Below are positions 43,947 to 52,468 of a stretch of 64,000 nucleotides of DNA, one piece after another. Numbering within the stretch: the stretch's first letter is position 1; each line of letters begins with the position of its first letter. Origin of the DNA: UBA2241 sp963777895 (lineage in GTDB: Bacteria; Actinomycetota; Thermoleophilia; UBA2241). A model generated the notes under the pieces. It was given only the letters and a program-made list of their open reading frames with translations, had not been told where the DNA came from and did no database searches. The DNA lies in assembly GCA_963777895.1 (NCBI GenBank), contig CAVZSF010000007.1, forward strand, positions 248,001-312,000, written 5' to 3'. The translations under genes were made by a program, and so were the position numbers.

Positions 43947-45446
43947 CTAGACGCAGAGCGCCGCCCGCGTGTGGTCACCCGTCAGCTCCGCCGACGCGCG
44001 CTCGGCCACCTGCCAGAGGATCTCCTCGACCACGGTCTGGCTGATGCGGCACCGCATCTCCCGGTGGTAAGCACGTACGTAGTCGCCCACGTCGCGCTTC
44101 CCTGTGACTAGCAGGTGGCCGATAGGGCAACCGCCGACGCAGACAAACCGGTAGCTGCAAGTCCTGCACCCGGGCAGGCTGTCCACGTGAGCGGCCTCCC
44201 TCATGCGCTCCACCACGTCCCGATCGGGGAAGCTGACGGCGTCGGATACGTTGCCGATCCGATAGGCGGACATGCCCACGAGGTAGATGCAGGCGTAGAT
44301 CTCGCCGTCCGTCCCGACCACGGGGGTGTTGCCGTGCGGTGCTCCACAGGCAATGGTGCTGCGCGCCCCCGGCCGGATGCGTCCCTTCATCAGACTGAAA
44401 GGGAAGATCTTCTCGAGAGGGAAGCCGCACTCGCTCAGGACGGCTCTGAGCCCTTGGGCGTATCGCTCGGGGTCGGGCAGGAGATCTGGCCCGAGCACCT
44501 GCTCGTCCGAGTTGACGGCGTTCACCGCCACCATCGCCGTGCTCGATCCCCCGATCTCCCTGTGGTAGAGGGCGATGTCGAGCATGCGGTCGACATTGCG
44601 GGACGTGATGGTCGCCCTCAGCGCGACCGGGATGCCGGCGTCCGCAAGGCGGCGCACGTTTGCGGAGATGCGGGCGCACGACCCTCGGCCATCTCTGAAC
44701 GGCCGTGTCGCGTCGTGCACCTCGGGTGGTCCGTCGACGTCGCACAGCACCGTCATCTTGTGGCGCTCGATACGAGTGAGGAGGTCCGGCGGCGTCTCGG
44801 CGAGGTTCGATGTCAGGTGGAAGTGGACGGAGCGGTCGGGATGGCTGGGGAGGACATCTGTCTCGACCTCCTCCATCAGCGTCTTCGCGAGGGACCAGTT
44901 GAGCAGCGGTTCGCCGCCGAACAGCACCACCTGCAGCATCCCGCCGGGACGGAGCCGCTCGAGGCACATCTCCACGGCACGCAGGGCGACTTCTCTGGAC
45001 ATGCGAGGCGCGTCCGACCGGTGGTAGGTCGCCTCGCCGTTGAGGCAGTAGACGCAGCCGAGGTTGCAGTCCTGCGCAAGGAGCAGGTAGAGGGACAATC
45101 CCTTCGGCTGCTCCGTCTCGCTGTATGCCTGGCGGCGCGGTGACGGCTCCGGTTGGGCCTCGTCGACGACGATGCGGTGGCTGAGGAGCGTCCTGAGAAG
45201 TCCGGCTTCGACGCGTTCGGCGAGAAGCGTGCCCACATCGCGGACGGCGTCGACCTCCGCCAGCAACGCTTCGACCTCTCTGCCGCCGCGATTCACCAGC
45301 AGGGGCCGCATCGCTTGCCCGTCGACCAGGAGGAGCTGCCCGTTGCGCCAGAAGCGAAGGAGTTCCGAGGTCCTACGCAGTCGACCAGGCAGGGGCCGAG
45401 GTTCCCTATTTGTCTGGTCTCCTCCTGAGGTTCGCTGCGACGGCAT
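43947..45446 (-). CDS. Radical SAM/SPASM peptide maturase
   Basis: The product has 499 residues from the ATG at 45446. Residues 25-100 form a small winged-helix-like lead domain (LLRFWRNGQLLLVDGQ, LLRTLLSHRIVV), as in the RRE/PqqD-like heads that bind leader peptides. The radical SAM cluster is C127-x3-C131-x2-C134 (CNLGCVYC). The SPASM domain is complete: C367, C386, then C427-x2-C430-x5-C436-x3-C440, then C466. The start overlaps the stop of the Cys-repeat peptide gene (TGATG), so the two are coupled. It probably forms thioether or related cross-links in that peptide; the product is unknown. Confidence 0.88.
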   Translation of the reverse strand: MPSQRTSGGDQTNREPRPLPGRLRRTSELLRFWRNGQLLLVDGQAMRPLLVNRGGREVEALLAEVDAVRDVGTLLAERVEAGLLRTLLSHRIVVDEAQPEPSPRRQAYSETEQPKGLSLYLLLAQDCNLGCVYCLNGEATYHRSDAPRMSREVALRAVEMCLERLRPGGMLQVVLFGGEPLLNWSLAKTLMEEVETDVLPSHPDRSVHFHLTSNLAETPPDLLTRIERHKMTVLCDVDGPPEVHDATRPFRDGRGSCARISANVRRLADAGIPVALRATITSRNVDRMLDIALYHREIGGSSTAMVAVNAVNSDEQVLGPDLLPDPERYAQGLRAVLSECGFPLEKIFPFSLMKGRIRPGARSTIACGAPHGNTPVVGTDGEIYACIYLVGMSAYRIGNVSDAVSFPDRDVVERMREAAHVDSLPGCRTCSYRFVCVGGCPIGHLLVTGKRDVGDYVRAYHREMRCRISQTVVEEILWQVAERASAELTGDHTRAALCV

Positions 45447-45999
45447 CACCAGGGGGCGGTTCCCGACGTGCACGTGAGACACACTTCGCACTGGGCGCAG
45501 ATGTACGTGGTGCAATGATCCGTGCAGTCGTCCGTGCCGCCGGTGGAGTCCGTACAGTCGGTGCAGTCGTGCAGTCCGTGCAGTCCGTGCAGTCCGTGCA
45601 GTAGTCGGTGCACCCGCTCGTGCAATCGTCGGTGCAGTAGCCGGTGCAGTCCGTGCACTCCGTGCAGCCGCCCGTGCAGCCAGCGTAGTTGCAGTCGGTC
45701 TCGTACTCAGTGCAGTCGGCAGTGCACTCCCTGCACGGCGCGGGCTCGCCTGCTTGCCACTGAACACTGCAGTCGGCCGACTCGGGAGCGAGGCTGCTCT
45801 CGCACGAAGGGGTGCCACCCGGGCTGCAGGCGGAGAGGAACGGCAGGAGGGAGACTAGCTCCGCGACGACGACGATCTTGCCCGACCTGATCAAGAACTC
45901 TCTTCGATCGACGGACCGCTGTCCCTGACGCCCCCGTTCGCCGGTCCGCCCGCCGTCCGTGTCGCCATGCTGGTTGCCTGGGTTCGCGCGGTTCGCCAC
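45446..45999 (-). CDS. Tat-exported Cys/Thr-repeat RiPP precursor (one-base frameshift in the repeat)
   Basis: The start is GTG 45999 with GGGAGGAA five bases upstream. A twin-arginine signal (RREFLIR, residues 32-38), hydrophobic core and lipobox-like LSAC (Cys58) lead to a domain with about 25 Cys in C-T-x-C or C-T-x-x-C steps (CTDC, CTGYC, CTDDC). The DNA repeat unit is TGCACGGAC. One G is missing near 45569; restoring it gives about 184 residues ending CAQCEVCLTCTSGTAPW. The stop overlaps the maturase ATG. The plan is like Cys-rich RiPP precursors (ranthipeptide or Cys-every-fifth-type), but the exact class cannot be assigned. Export folded through Tat fits a cross-linked product. Confidence 0.75.
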
Positions 46000-46189
46000 A
46001 GGTTCCTCCCCCTCGGACCTTCCTGAGCCCACTGCTGTGTCACGAATGACGAAGCCGTTCGCTTCCGCGTCCTATCCTCCACATACTAAGAGTTCCCCGC
46101 AGACGAGCGCAATGATGGGGGTAGTAGAGAGTGCTCCACGCCCTGACTCCTTGGCGATCCCGAGCGCGGTCCCAGGCGGATGCAGCGAT

Positions 46190-46552
46190 CTAGTCCCGCG
46201 CGAACGTCAAGGTGTCGCCGTACCAGTTCAGGGTGAGGGTGTCACCCGATGCCGTGATGGTTGCGGTCTCGGTGTCCGGGTCTTCTGCGGCGATGAACGT
46301 GAGGGCGTCGCCGCCGTCTGAGGCGTCAAACGACAGTTCGTGCTCGCTGCCGTCATCCGCTGCGGTCGCGTCGATCCTGACTCGATAGCCGTCCCCCGCC
46401 TTTGTGACGTGGAGATCGTGGTAGGAGGCGTCCTCTCCCTGAGTGTTCGACCAGTCGCCCTCGTAGATGCTTCGACTCCCCGTCGCGCCGCCACATCCCA
46501 GGGCGATGATCACAAGGCAGCAGAGCGATACTGCGGCGGCGACCCGAGGCAT
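46190..46552 (-). CDS. Small lipoprotein
   Basis: The product has 120 residues from the ATG at 46552. The signal VAAAVSLCCLVIIALGC ends in a lipobox (ALGC) near residue 20, so it should be lipid-anchored outside the membrane. The mature part is a beta-rich domain (SIYEGDWSNTQGEDASYHDL, then a repeat of TATITASGDTLTL strands). It resembles small lipocalin-like or DUF-type lipoproteins. No function can be given. The Cys-repeat peptide gene lies downstream on the same strand, 190 bp away. Confidence 0.75.
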   Translation of the reverse strand: MPRVAAAVSLCCLVIIALGCGGATGSRSIYEGDWSNTQGEDASYHDLHVTKAGDGYRVRIDATAADDGSEHELSFDASDGGDALTFIAAEDPDTETATITASGDTLTLNWYGDTLTFARD

Positions 46553-46795
46553 CGGGATCGTCCTTGGGAAGCGTGCCAGAGGTCTGGTCACCATGGCGAG
46601 CCCTCCTCTGCTGCTGCAGTCATCGTCTCAGTCACGCTTCCTCCCGATTTGAGGGGCACCCTTCGGCTGCTGCGATGATATCAACAGTAGTACGTCGAAC
46701 ATCGGCACGGCCGCGACGTCGCTGACCGCGAGAGGAACTCGAGGGGCAACGCGTCGCACGATCCGTGCTTACGGAAGAAGCATTCCCGAGACTAT

Positions 46796-46861
46796 GGGGC
46801 GGCCCCGCCATGCGGGGCCGCCCCAGTCAACAACGGCCCGCGAGCTCTCGCCCGCGGGCCG
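46796..46861. terminator. Two strong hairpins after the lactonase-like gene
   Basis: Thirteen-base arms 46796-46808 and 46812-46824 enclose a three-base loop, and a second inverted repeat (GGCCCGCG/CGCGGGCC) follows at about 46836-46861. They lie beyond the stop at 46926 of the minus-strand propeller gene. The rest of 46595-46925 shows no gene. Confidence 0.6.
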
Positions 46862-46925
46862 TCGCTGTCGCACGGTTGACCGCGATGCCCTCGTCGGTCA
46901 GCTCGTGCGATGCCCTCGCCGGCGC

Positions 46926-48050
46926 TCAGTTCGTGGCGATGCCCTCGATCGGGATGGGCAGCCCGGTCACCGTCTGGATCGGGGAGAGCGTGCCGTCGGC
47001 GTGCACGGCGAAGACGCTCACCGTCCCGGTGCCACCGCTCTCGACGTAGAGGTACATCTCGTCGGGGCTCGCGGCCGCGTCGATGGTCCCCGCGCCCGTG
47101 GTCGCCGCGACGCCGATCAGCGCCGGACTTCCGTCCGTTCCCAGCTGGAAGGAGCTGAGGTTGGCGCTGCCCGCGTTGGAGACGTAGAAGAAGCCTCTCG
47201 CGCCGACGATCCAACAGCCGGCTGCCTGTCCGTCCGCGGCTGAACCCAGAGTGGTGAGGGTCCTGTCGCCGTTGATGAGGTACGTGCTCACCGAGCTGGT
47301 GGCCGCCTCGATGACGACGAGCCTGCCCGCGGGATCGAACACGAATCCGAACGGCACCGGTGTGGCCGACTGGGTCGCGACCGGTTGCCCGCTGAGACGC
47401 CCACTCGGGAAGACCGCGAAGACGTCGATCGAGCTGGTGCTGGCCTTGGTGGTGACGATCAACCTGCTCCCGTCGGGGGTGAACCCGACCTGACCCGGAG
47501 ACGTCAGGAAGAAGGGCGGGTTGCCGTTCCCGAGGCCGAGCGTGCGGGTCGACAGGGGGATGCGGATGAGACGGCCCTCATAGAGCCGGTAGCCCCGCAC
47601 CGAGCCGTCTCCGCCGGCATTGAGCACGTAGACCAGGTGGCCGCGGACGGCAATGCTCACGGGGAAGTCGCCGCCGGAGCCGATGACCTGGCGCAGGCTG
47701 AGACCGTCCCCGGTGACCGAGAACAGCGAGATGCTGTCGCTGCCGGCGTTGACGGCGAGCAGCAGCCGGCCGCCGGCTGCGGTGACGAGCGAGCTCTGCG
47801 AGGCGAGCGGATCGACGACCGCGCCGGCGGCCACTCCGCCCTCGCCGCCGGTGGCGAAGCTGCCGGTCATGGTGAGGGTGCCGTCGCCGGCGCGGTCGTA
47901 GACGACGACGTGGTTTGTGGGCTCGTCGGTCTGTACGTAGACGTGACCCGAGAAGTCACTCGCCAGGGCGCTGGATGTCCCGAAGGCCATGAGGGCCAGC
48001 ACCAGCGCGGCCCCCATGGTCAGCGTGATGAAGGTACGACGTGTGCTCAT
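46926..48050 (-). CDS. Secreted lactonase-like seven-bladed propeller
   Basis: The product has 374 residues. Residues 1-30 are a signal peptide (RRTFITLTMGAALVLALM; the RR could also be a weak Tat motif). Repeated blades follow of the form VDVFAVFPSGRL, FVFDPAGRLVVIEA, FYVSNAGSANLSSFQL and YLYVESGGTGTVSVFAVHADG, the pattern of YkgB/PgL-type 6-phosphogluconolactonase-like propellers. The secretion signal argues against a cytoplasmic lactonase and for a surface binding protein. No catalytic residues can be confirmed. Confidence 0.82.
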   Translation of the reverse strand: MSTRRTFITLTMGAALVLALMAFGTSSALASDFSGHVYVQTDEPTNHVVVYDRAGDGTLTMTGSFATGGEGGVAAGAVVDPLASQSSLVTAAGGRLLLAVNAGSDSISLFSVTGDGLSLRQVIGSGGDFPVSIAVRGHLVYVLNAGGDGSVRGYRLYEGRLIRIPLSTRTLGLGNGNPPFFLTSPGQVGFTPDGSRLIVTTKASTSSIDVFAVFPSGRLSGQPVATQSATPVPFGFVFDPAGRLVVIEAATSSVSTYLINGDRTLTTLGSAADGQAAGCWIVGARGFFYVSNAGSANLSSFQLGTDGSPALIGVAATTGAGTIDAAASPDEMYLYVESGGTGTVSVFAVHADGTLSPIQTVTGLPIPIEGIATN

Positions 48051-48348
48051 GATGTGCTCCTATGGATAACGGGCGCCATGGTCTGCGGCGCTCCGCAGAA
48101 TCGACTGAATGTCCGCGCCTCCGCGCGGCCCCTTGCCACGATTCAGGCCGCGCCACTCGGCGCCCATGCTGATGCCATCGACGGCCTCCCTTGCCGCAGC
48201 CATTGACGGCCTCCCGAGCCGCCGCGGTACATGGGCGCGGTTCCCCCGACCTTGCGCGGCTACGCCGGTGGGTCGGAGTGATGAGGGCCGCCGGCGGGGC
48301 AGCGCGCAGCAGGCTCTTCCGATCGCGCGCGATCTCGCACCGACGCTC
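48051..48348. other. Intergenic stretch without a recognisable gene
   Basis: About 300 bp between the propeller gene start and the DNA-ligase end. It includes a short imperfect direct repeat (GACGGCCTCCC twice, around 48182 and 48208). No coding frame, promoter pair or hairpin stands out. Confidence 0.5.
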
Positions 48349-49414
48349 TCACGCGAGGACGTCGGAGAGGTCGAACCGGACGGGCTCCTCGAGCTGGCTG
48401 AAGGTGCACGAACGCGGGTCGCGGTCGGGACGCCAGCGAACGAACTGGGCGGTGTGACGGAAGCGGTCCCCCTCCATGTGGTCGTAGCGGACCTCTACGA
48501 CGCGCTCGGGTCTGAGCGGCACGAACGTCAGGTCCTTGCCGGCGCTCCACCGGCTGGATTCGGAGCTGCGAGGGGTGCGCGTCGTCGCCTCGCCCTCGGC
48601 CCAGTCCCACGGATGACCCTCGAACGTGGTGACGAGCGGCTGGAGCTCCTCGAACAGCGCGCGGCGCCGCTCGGCGGGGAACGCTCCGACGACGCCGACG
48701 TTCACGAGTTCGCCGCTCGTCGTCGTAGAGGCCGAGCAGCAGCGAGCCTACCGCCTGCGCGTCGCTCTTGTACGTCCGGTAGCCGGCGACCACGCAGTCG
48801 GCGGTTCGGACGTGCTTGATCTTGAACATCACCCGCTTGTCCGGCTGGTAGGTCCCCTCGAGCGGCTTGGCGACGATGCCGTCGAGCCCCGCGCCCTCGA
48901 ACTCGTCGAACCACCGTTGCGCCACCTCGGGATCGTGCGTGGCCGGGGTGAGGTGGATCGGCGGCTGCGCGCCGGCCAGGGCCTCCTCGAGCACGCGGCG
49001 TCGCTCCCTGAACGGCTCACCGGTGAGGTCGCGGTCGCCGAGGGCGAGCAGGTCGAACGCGACGAAGTGCGCGGGGGTGCGCTGCGGCAAGGAGCTTGAC
49101 TCGGCTCTCGGCCGGATGGATCCGCTGCTGCAGGGCCTCGAAGTCGAGGCGCCCACGCGAGGGGTCGGGCACGACGATCTCCCCGTCGAGGACGCAGCGC
49201 TCGGGCAGGCCCGACCTGATCGCCGCGACGACCTCCGGGAAGTAGCGCGTCATCGGTCGCCGTTGCGGCTGCCGATCTCGACCTCGTCGCCGTCACGGAA
49301 GACGATCGAGCGGAACCCGTCCCACTTGGGCTCGTAGCTGTACGCGCCGACGGGGATGTCCTCGACGGCTTGCGCGAGCATCGGTGCGACGGGAGGCATG
49401 ATCGGGAGGTTCAC
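48349..49414 (-). pseudogene. ATP-dependent DNA ligase, LigC/LigD-type (several frameshifts)
   Basis: From GTG 49414 the product reads MLAQAVEDIPVGAYSYEPKW then DGFR: motif I with catalytic Lys (KWDG). A frame change near 49255 leads to GLPERCVLDGEIVV (motif III). Another near 49090 leads to HFVAFDLLALGD, GLDGIVAKPL (motif IV) and FKIKHVRTADCVVAGY (motif V). Near 48710 the frame changes again to the OB-fold part, PLRPERVVEVRYDHMEG and FVRWRPDRDP. All ligase motifs are present in order over about 355 codons. No polymerase, nuclease or Ku gene is attached, so it is a stand-alone ligase. Errors or decay cannot be distinguished. Confidence 0.8.
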
Positions 49415-49468
49415 GGGCGGATCGGCAGTCTCATGGGCACTGCTTTTGGTGTCAGGCTGCCTCGGCCG

Positions 49469-50878
49469 TCAGGCCGCCTTGGCCGCGGGCGGGATGTTGT
49501 GGTTCAGCCGGAACAGGTTGTCAGGATCCCAGCGCCGTTTGACCTGGGTGAGGCGTTCATAGTTCGACCCGAAGCTCAGGCGCAACTGCTGCTCGCCTTC
49601 CTCGAGCATGCCGGGGAAGTTCAAGTACGTGCCGACCGTGTGCGGCTTCAGCGCTTCGATGATGCCCCGCGCCCATCCGATGTTGGCGTCGTCCATCGCC
49701 GGGTCGTCCCAGTCGGCCTCCGGATTGACTTGGAAGCCCGCCCCGCGCCCGCTGTAGGCGGCTCCGCCCGGCGGCTCGCGCCGGAGGGCGCCGCCCATCA
49801 GCCACACGTCGATAGTGCTGATCGGTGAGGGTTGGCGCCGTGCGAAGTCGGCGACGATGTCGATGACCTCATCGCTCAACTCGGCGATGGTCGCCGATTT
49901 CCAGTAGTAGCGGCGGCCGCGCGGGTAGTCCTCGTCCAGGAACTGCTGGATGTCGACGTAGGGCATGCGGCCGCTCAGGTCCACCAGCGGCGCCGCGAGC
50001 TCACGCAGCGGGCGCAGCCGCTCCTCGCCCTCTTCTGGCGGACCGACGTACACGGCCGCCGCGGCCAACGTAGGCTTGCCCACGATCTCAGCGGGGATGC
50101 CCTCAGCCTCCGGCACGGCGCCTGTGAATAGGATCGGCGCGATCTCATCGGGCATCGACCGCGCCAGCTCGCGAAAGCCGCGCAGGCCTTCCGCCGTCTG
50201 CGCACCGTCGTAGAAGACCAGCGCGTACGCGATCTCGGGACCCACGGGGTGCAGCGCGAACTCGAAGCTCGTCACTACGCCGAAGTTGCCGCCGCCGCCG
50301 CGCAGAGCCCAGAGCAACTCGGGGTTCTCACGCTCGCTCGCGACGACCCGCTCCCCGCCGGCGGTGACGAGCTCGGCGGCCATGAGGTTGTCGCAGCTCA
50401 GGCCGTACTTGCGGCGCAGCCAGCCGATGCCTCCGCCGAGGGTGAGGCCCGCCACACCGGTCTCCGACACCAACCCTGCCGGTGCGGCGAGCCCGTGTGG
50501 TTGCGTCGCAGCATCGACGTCCCGCCAGATCGCGCCGCCCTGCACGCGCGCCCGCTTGCTCTCGGGGTCGACCTCGACCCCGTTCATCGCCGAGAGATCG
50601 AGGACGAGGCCGCCCTCGCTGGTCGCCAGTCCCGCGACGTTGTGGCCGCCTCCGCGGACGGCGAGGGGCCAGCCGTAGCGGCGTCCAAAACCGACAGCGC
50701 GTACGACGTCATCGACGTCGCTGCTTAGTGCGACAGCTCGCGGGTGCTTGTCGATGATGCCGTTCCATACTGCGCGCGCCTCCTCGTAGCCGCGCCGGCC
50801 GGGACGCAGAAGGGTGCCGTGAAAGCCTGCCTCGAGCTCCGAGAGGGGATCGCGCGCCGACCGGGTCGGGGTCGCCAT
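49469..50878 (-). CDS. FAD-linked oxidoreductase (BBE-like)
   Basis: The product has 469 residues, in one clean frame. The FAD domain has VRGGGHNVAGLAT, where the His normally carries FAD covalently. The second attachment Cys of berberine-bridge-type enzymes is not in the matching place (VSETGVAGLTLGGGIGW), so single attachment is likely. The BBE-type end reads NPEADWDDPAMDDANIGW, and later YLNFPG, SNYERLTQVKRRWDPDNLFR, with NHNIPP at the C-terminus. Substrates of the family include sugars and secondary metabolites. It lies alone between a ligase and a hydrolase. Confidence 0.9.
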   Translation of the reverse strand: MATPTRSARDPLSELEAGFHGTLLRPGRRGYEEARAVWNGIIDKHPRAVALSSDVDDVVRAVGFGRRYGWPLAVRGGGHNVAGLATSEGGLVLDLSAMNGVEVDPESKRARVQGGAIWRDVDAATQPHGLAAPAGLVSETGVAGLTLGGGIGWLRRKYGLSCDNLMAAELVTAGGERVVASERENPELLWALRGGGGNFGVVTSFEFALHPVGPEIAYALVFYDGAQTAEGLRGFRELARSMPDEIAPILFTGAVPEAEGIPAEIVGKPTLAAAAVYVGPPEEGEERLRPLRELAAPLVDLSGRMPYVDIQQFLDEDYPRGRRYYWKSATIAELSDEVIDIVADFARRQPSPISTIDVWLMGGALRREPPGGAAYSGRGAGFQVNPEADWDDPAMDDANIGWARGIIEALKPHTVGTYLNFPGMLEEGEQQLRLSFGSNYERLTQVKRRWDPDNLFRLNHNIPPAAKAA

Positions 50879-51078
50879 GATGTGTCTCCTTCGTCATCGC
50901 CCCGCCGTCTGGTCGGCGGCGTTCCTACGGTTGATTGCCAGAACAGGACTAAGAAAGTCCTCGTTCAGCGTTACCCCAGCGGCAGTGCTTTTCAGGAGTG
51001 TCGTCCCGGTGATGGTCCTGGTACGTGACCATCCGCCGGTGCCTTGGCGGCGCACTCAGGAGCGCCCGCTTGGCGCTG

Positions 51079-51912
51079 TCATCGTCTTGTCTGTCCCCGG
51101 GGCACGGACCGTAGGAAGCGGCAAAGCTGCGTGTTGAACTCGGCGGGCGCCTCCACGTTGGCGAGGTGACCGACGCCCTTGATCACGGCGAGCTGGGACG
51201 ACGGGATCTGGGCATGTAGCGCCTGGGCGACGTGCATCGGCGAGCGCTGGTCGAGTTCACCGTAGAGGAGGAGCGTCGGCGCCGTGATCCGGGGGAGGAC
51301 GTCGCGGAGGTCCGCCTCCGCCATCGACCGCGCAGCCGCGCGGTAGCCGCCCGGTTTCTTGAGGCCGCTGTTGTCGGCCCATATCGCCTTCAGCTCCTCA
51401 AGCAGATCAGCCGGGACGGGGCCGGCGAACAGCCCGGGCAAGCCCTCCATCGCCTGCTCAGACGGGAGGTCGGCGGCGGCGAGGATGCCCTCGAGGCGCG
51501 CCGCCGTCTCCACCTGCGAGAGGGAGCCGGCCCATCCCGCGTAGGCGGAGGCCAGGACGAGCGATGCGGGCAGTGTCGGGTGCCGGCGGCAGAGTTCGAT
51601 GACGATGGAACTTCCCCAGGACAGGCCGAGGAGGTGCGCGCCGGTGATCCCCAGGGCGCCGAGCCACGATGCCAGCGCGGCAGCGTAGTCGGGCATGCGC
51701 CAGCTCTCTGGTACGTCAGAGGAACGCCCGCACCCGGGCGCGTCCCACGCGAGCACGGTGAACTCGTCTGCCAGGCCTTCCAGCTGGAGCCGCCACGAGC
51801 GGCTGTCGTCCATCCCGCCGTGCACCAGGACCAGAGGCTCGCCATGGCCGGCCTGCTGATAGGCGATACGCAGACCGTCGACATGCGCCTCTTTCATCTG
51901 TGGTTCTCTCAT
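51079..51912 (-). CDS. Alpha/beta hydrolase
   Basis: The product has 277 residues from the ATG at 51912 (ATG 51897 is an alternative). LVLVHGGMDDSRSW holds the oxyanion loop, AWDAPGCGRS follows, then the nucleophile elbow GLSWGSS, the acid YGELDQRSP and the His VGHLANVEAPAEF. It is a typical cytoplasmic hydrolase with a lid between strands 6 and 7. Substrate is unknown. The small monooxygenase-like gene lies upstream on the same strand, 108 bp away. Confidence 0.88.
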   Translation of the reverse strand: MREPQMKEAHVDGLRIAYQQAGHGEPLVLVHGGMDDSRSWRLQLEGLADEFTVLAWDAPGCGRSSDVPESWRMPDYAAALASWLGALGITGAHLLGLSWGSSIVIELCRRHPTLPASLVLASAYAGWAGSLSQVETAARLEGILAAADLPSEQAMEGLPGLFAGPVPADLLEELKAIWADNSGLKKPGGYRAAARSMAEADLRDVLPRITAPTLLLYGELDQRSPMHVAQALHAQIPSSQLAVIKGVGHLANVEAPAEFNTQLCRFLRSVPRGQTRR

Positions 51913-52019
51913 GACACAGCCCAGTGGAGCTTCGGCGGCGACGCAGCGGATCTGGGGGACAAGAAGGACGGGGAGCAGGCCTCCAGGGCCCGCGCCCCAT
52001 CCTTGCGGCTGAGGCGCCT

Positions 52020-52331
52020 CTAGGCGACCTTCCGGGTCCTCTCGCCGCGGAACTCCTGCTGCACCAGGACCTCGGTGATGCGAAGGCCCGCATCCGCGAC
52101 CGTCGAGCGGGCGGGACCCTTCCACACCTCCTGGAGCCGGCCGGCGAAGGTCTCGGCCTCGCCCAGAGTGTCGAATTCGAGCTCACCGATCACCGTGTGC
52201 GCGTCGTCCACGGGCCGCTCGATCGAGACTCGGCGTACGCCGGAGGCCTCACGGCCGAGGGGGTCGCTGTCGAATATCTTCTTCCACTCCGCGTAGTCGG
52301 AGACCGTGTGCCAGTAGTTGAGGACGTACAT
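52020..52331 (-). CDS. Small ABM-fold-like (dimeric alpha/beta barrel) protein
   Basis: The product has 103 residues from the ATG at 52331, preceded by AAAGGAAG. It reads MYVLNYWHTVSDYAEWKKIF and includes VSIERPVDDAHTVIGELEFD and FAGRLQEVWK. The pattern is that of small ferredoxin-like dimers such as SchA/ABM-type proteins. It starts 110 bp from the divergent PadR gene, so the PadR operator may also act on it. No catalytic role is certain. Confidence 0.7.
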   Translation of the reverse strand: MYVLNYWHTVSDYAEWKKIFDSDPLGREASGVRRVSIERPVDDAHTVIGELEFDTLGEAETFAGRLQEVWKGPARSTVADAGLRITEVLVQQEFRGERTRKVA

Positions 52332-52431
52332 GACGCTTCCTTTCGTCCAGATGCTCAGGATGCTCCCTTCTTGCCCCAACGGGGCGCCGGCTTCACTGAC
52401 GGGCGCCGCAGAGCACGGATCGCAACCGTTA

Positions 52432-52461
52432 TTGACTCGGTGTATACACGCAGTGTATAGT
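52432..52461 (+). promoter_or_regulatory. PadR promoter with embedded operator
   Basis: TTGACT (52432-52437) and TATAGT (52456-52461) are 18 bp apart. Between and over the -10 lies a perfect inverted repeat, TATACAC-GCA-GTGTATA (52443-52459), of PadR-type. The predicted transcription start coincides with the ATG at 52469, so the message would be leaderless. Confidence 0.8.
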
Positions 52462-52468
52462 GCCGCTC

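Noticed and set aside
45540..45625. Regular short repeats as a possible CRISPR array
   Set aside because: The unit is 9 bases, in-frame and without spacers; it encodes Cys-Thr-Asp.
45522..45890. Ser/Cys-Pro repeat protein on the plus strand (repeated SPCSP)
   Set aside because: It is the reverse reading of the Cys-Thr repeat; only the minus strand has a ribosome site, Tat signal and coupling to the maturase.
49469..50878. Bicovalent FAD attachment
   Set aside because: The His is present but the Cys expected in the second attachment loop is replaced; GLSCDN lies in a different position.
52460..52468. GTG start for PadR at 52460
   Set aside because: It lies inside the -10 box of the only good promoter; ATG 52469 coincides with the predicted transcript start.
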